64,000 nt of DNA, from contig NZ_JAUSSN010000007.1 in NCBI RefSeq assembly GCF_030812335.1, positions 209,917 to 273,916 of the forward strand. The letters run 5' to 3'. This document shows positions 61,925 to 64,000 of this stretch, one piece after another (positions within the stretch are counted from its first letter, which is position 1; each line of letters begins with the position of its first letter). The DNA comes from Pseudarthrobacter oxydans. Its GTDB lineage: Bacteria > Actinomycetota > Actinomycetes > Actinomycetales > Micrococcaceae. Below the pieces are notes generated by a model. It had not been told where the DNA came from. It ran no database searches and saw only the letters and a program-made list of their open reading frames with translations. The position numbers were made by a program, and so were the translations under genes.

Positions 61925-63292
61925 ATGGAAAATGGTATTAGCCGCCGAGTCTTTATTAGCGCTGGTGCACTGGTCGCAGCCAGTGCCGGATCCCTTCTGA
62001 CTGCGCGACCGGCCCTCGCTTTCAGCTTGAATGACTTGGATGCCTGGGTCAGCCGAACTGAGGGCAAGTACATAAATGTTGACGGTGCCTATGGTGCCCA
62101 GTGCTGGGACCTTTGGGAGGCCTACTGTCGCGACCTAGTGGGGGTCAGCCACGTATCTACGCAGCTATCCCCCAATCCTGGATATGCCTCGGCCCTGTGG
62201 GACGGTTACTCAGGAAACGGCGCATCTCTCTACTTCGATTCCGTGCCGTCCACGGCGACCCCCATCAAAGGGGACGTGGCAATTTGGCAATATGGCACAG
62301 GTTCATATCCGTATTCTCACGTCGCAATAGTATTAGCGGATGCCGGTACCAATCTCTACGTATTCTCGCAGAATTCATCACCTTCGCTTCCTGGTAACCC
62401 GTACCCGGGAGTTTCCACTGGACCATGTGTCCGTCAGTATCTAACTAAGAGCGGGCTAGCCGGTTATCTCCGTCCAAGAACGCTCAACGGCGGCGCGCCA
62501 TCATCTGACACGAACCTTTCCCGATTGGTGATGTCAGATACTAACGGCAGACTGAGCATGAAGGAGGGCCATCTCTACGCCGGGTGGACCCTGGTAGCAA
62601 ACCAGTCGCGCTCTTTCAGCATCGCCGGAAGTCGACTCGGTGTAGTAACTTCGACTGGCGTAGCGACAATCAAAGACGGCCCAGTCAATGCTGCGTGGGT
62701 TGACGTCGCAGATCAAGCCCAATCCATAGTGGTAACCACTAACAGAATCGGAATCCTTCGTTCCAACGGAGAGCTCTGGGTAAAGGAAGGCGCTGTAAAT
62801 GCCCTATGGGTTGTGGTCGCGTCGATGGTAACCGACTTCTCGATGGACGGAAATCGCATTGGCGTCATCACACAGGGCAAGGCAGAGGTGAAGGAGGGCT
62901 CGTTGGGCGCCCCGTGGGTCACTGAGGTCACAGGCTCGTCGCGGATCCAAGTCAATGGCAACCGTATCGCTGTCCTCCAAACCAGCGGTTCCCTTCTTGT
63001 AAAGGAGGGCGATCTCTACGCAGGTTGGGTTACGCAGCTAAGCGGCGTGTCGCAGTTCCACTTGGCTGGCAACAGAATCGCAGCGATAAGCGGCGGCGTT
63101 GTATCCGTCAAAGAAGGAAGCCTCTATTCAACCTGGTCCAACCAGACAACGGGTGCTCTCGAGGTTAGGGTCACCCAGAACCGGCTGTCAGTCGTGGGAA
63201 CCGATGGCAAGTTGTTCGCCAAGGACGGAAGCCTCGGTGCAACGTGGGTTGACCTCTCGACGGGTGCTCGGAGCGTTGCCTTGGCCAACTAG
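61925..63292 (+). CDS. Secreted CHAP-domain protein with seven-repeat beta-propeller C-terminus
   Basis: A 455-residue exported protein with a Tat-type signal (SRRVFISAGALVAASAGSLL, cut likely after ALA). The CHAP amidase domain has its Cys in YGAQCWDLWEAYCRD and His in YPYSHVAIVLADAG. The C-terminal 250 residues are seven repeats of about 37 residues marked by KEG/KDG-x-x-x-x-x-W, a tectonin-like seven-bladed propeller. It probably cleaves peptidoglycan, the propeller binding a surface glycan. AT-richer than its neighbours, suggesting transfer. GGGGAAG precedes ATG 61925. Confidence 0.82.
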   Translation: MENGISRRVFISAGALVAASAGSLLTARPALAFSLNDLDAWVSRTEGKYINVDGAYGAQCWDLWEAYCRDLVGVSHVSTQLSPNPGYASALWDGYSGNGASLYFDSVPSTATPIKGDVAIWQYGTGSYPYSHVAIVLADAGTNLYVFSQNSSPSLPGNPYPGVSTGPCVRQYLTKSGLAGYLRPRTLNGGAPSSDTNLSRLVMSDTNGRLSMKEGHLYAGWTLVANQSRSFSIAGSRLGVVTSTGVATIKDGPVNAAWVDVADQAQSIVVTTNRIGILRSNGELWVKEGAVNALWVVVASMVTDFSMDGNRIGVITQGKAEVKEGSLGAPWVTEVTGSSRIQVNGNRIAVLQTSGSLLVKEGDLYAGWVTQLSGVSQFHLAGNRIAAISGGVVSVKEGSLYSTWSNQTTGALEVRVTQNRLSVVGTDGKLFAKDGSLGATWVDLSTGARSVALAN

Positions 63293-63298
63293 GTTCTT

Positions 63299-63336
63299 GG
63301 GTGGGCCCTCCGCGACTTTTTGCGAGTGGCCCACCC
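63299..63336 (+). terminator. Terminator of the CHAP gene
   Basis: GGGTGGGCC (63299-63307) pairs with GGCCCACCC (63328-63336) just past the stop codon, with a T-rich loop. Confidence 0.75.
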
Positions 63337-63924
63337 ATACCCACAGCCACCGAGTCCACTGAGGCAGGTGCCGTGGCTCGGCTGTGGGGGGACGTCGATG
63401 AGCCGGGTGACGCTGATCTGGCAGTTGAACCCGCCGGGGCAGATGGCAATGATGGGGGCCGCCACTCCGCCCGGTTCCGTGGGGCTGTCATGGGCAAACA
63501 GTTCGACTCCCCCGGACCCCGGAATACTCACTCATGCCTGGAGAGGTTCGATCCGCCACGGCTGGTCTTGACGCCAGGACAGACATCTTCAAGCCGCACT
63601 GCAGTCTGCCGGGGCACGCAACATCATGGACGGCGCCCGCTACTACAACCCCTGCCCGAGCCGGCACGACAAAGGTCGCAGCCTGACAAAGCGCGGTTCT
63701 ACGGGACGTGAAGTACACCTGGGATCTAGACGTACTGGACGTGGTCGCCGCCGAGCTTCCCACCGACCTGGCCGAGTTCGGGTGCCTGGGAGCGATCCAC
63801 CTCCCACCCACGCCAGTGGTGGGAACTTTCAGCTAGAACACGGAATTAGGCCCACCGACCGGAAGGATTCAAAAGTGAATAGGCCTCTTATCCCGGGTGG
63901 GTGCTGTTTTGGGGTTAAATGCGG
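63337..63924. other. 588-bp region without an intact gene, next to the rRNA operon
   Basis: Several short frames overlap. The best is plus-strand 63708-63836, GTG start, 42 residues (KYTWDLDVLDVVAAELPTDL...), which may be the start of a lost small gene. TTCTACGGGACG just before it resembles the right half of the boundary repeat. Confidence 0.4.
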
Positions 63925-63954
63925 GAGAGCCCCAACCGTGTGGTTGGGGCTCTC
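63925..63954 (-). terminator. Terminator of the rRNA operon
   Basis: A perfect 13-bp stem (arm GAGAGCCCCAACC) with a 4-base loop lies 14 bp past the 5S 3' end on the minus strand and is followed by TTTAACCCC. Confidence 0.85.
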
Positions 63955-63967
63955 GACCGTTTAATGA

Positions 63968-64000
63968 TGTTCCGGCGGTGACCTACTCTCCCACACCCTC
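63968..64000 (-). rRNA. rrf: 5S ribosomal RNA, 3' end, cut by window edge
   Basis: The minus strand reads GAGGGTGTGGGAGAGTAGGT then CACCGCCGGAAC, the conserved 3' end of bacterial 5S rRNA. The rest of the gene and presumably 23S and 16S lie right of base 64000. Confidence 0.93.

Noticed and set aside
63600..63720. RHS-repeat fragment (GARYYNP reading)
   Set aside because: Only seven residues fit; the residues after it and the lack of any other RHS repeats make chance likely.
1..64000. tRNA gene as an island attachment site
   Set aside because: I saw no tRNA-like sequence at either edge of the accessory region or elsewhere in the window.

Overview
The window is high-GC actinobacterial chromosome. 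Protein readings and gene order point to Micrococcaceae, most likely Arthrobacter, Pseudarthrobacter or Paenarthrobacter; this is inferred from recognition, not from a search.

Layout. (1) 1-6731, minus strand: a tightly packed core operon, in transcription order parA, scpA, scpB, rluB, tyrA, cmk, plsC, der (der is cut by the window edge). (2) 6970-10958: dctA, a C4-dicarboxylate symporter, divergent from a CitA/CitB-type two-component system that probably controls it. (3) 10959-42791: about 32 kb of accessory DNA. It holds a small serine recombinase at its left edge, then some 30 short genes in both orientations. These include two paralogous ECF sigma/anti-sigma modules, NUDIX hydrolases, P-loop kinases, acetyltransferases, a MepB protein, a secreted NucA/NucB nuclease, lipoproteins, orphan genes and many broken genes. 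(4) 42792-49179: a methylcitrate-cycle cluster, prpE divergent from gntR-prpD-prpB-prpC. (5) 49251-61143, minus strand: core genes again, in transcription order a repeat-rich TPR protein, HAD hydrolase, small protein, tlyA, NAD kinase, recN, pyrG, NUDIX, xerD, then a MutT-like gene and a membrane-anchored orphan. (6) 61144-64000: a TadE remnant, a secreted CHAP/beta-propeller protein and the 3' end of a 5S rRNA gene.

Blocks 1 and 5 follow the conserved actinobacterial order tlyA-ppnK-recN-pyrG-nudix-xerD...parA-scpA-scpB-rluB-cmk-der. Everything from about 6.8 to 50.2 kb therefore sits in a hot spot between xerD and parA.

The most unusual signal is a degenerate motif of about 16 bp, roughly G-R-T-C-Y-Y-Y-T-N-A-C-G-G-G-M-C. 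I count about 19 copies between 11.7 and 40 kb, most in the same orientation whichever way the neighbouring genes point, and mostly at gene boundaries, often just past a stop codon. Three copies lie directly upstream of the recombinase, which is transcribed away from the array. The layout resembles an integron (integrase, primary site, cassette array) but with a serine recombinase and short sites. This is a hypothesis from reading the sequence; no statistics were computed.
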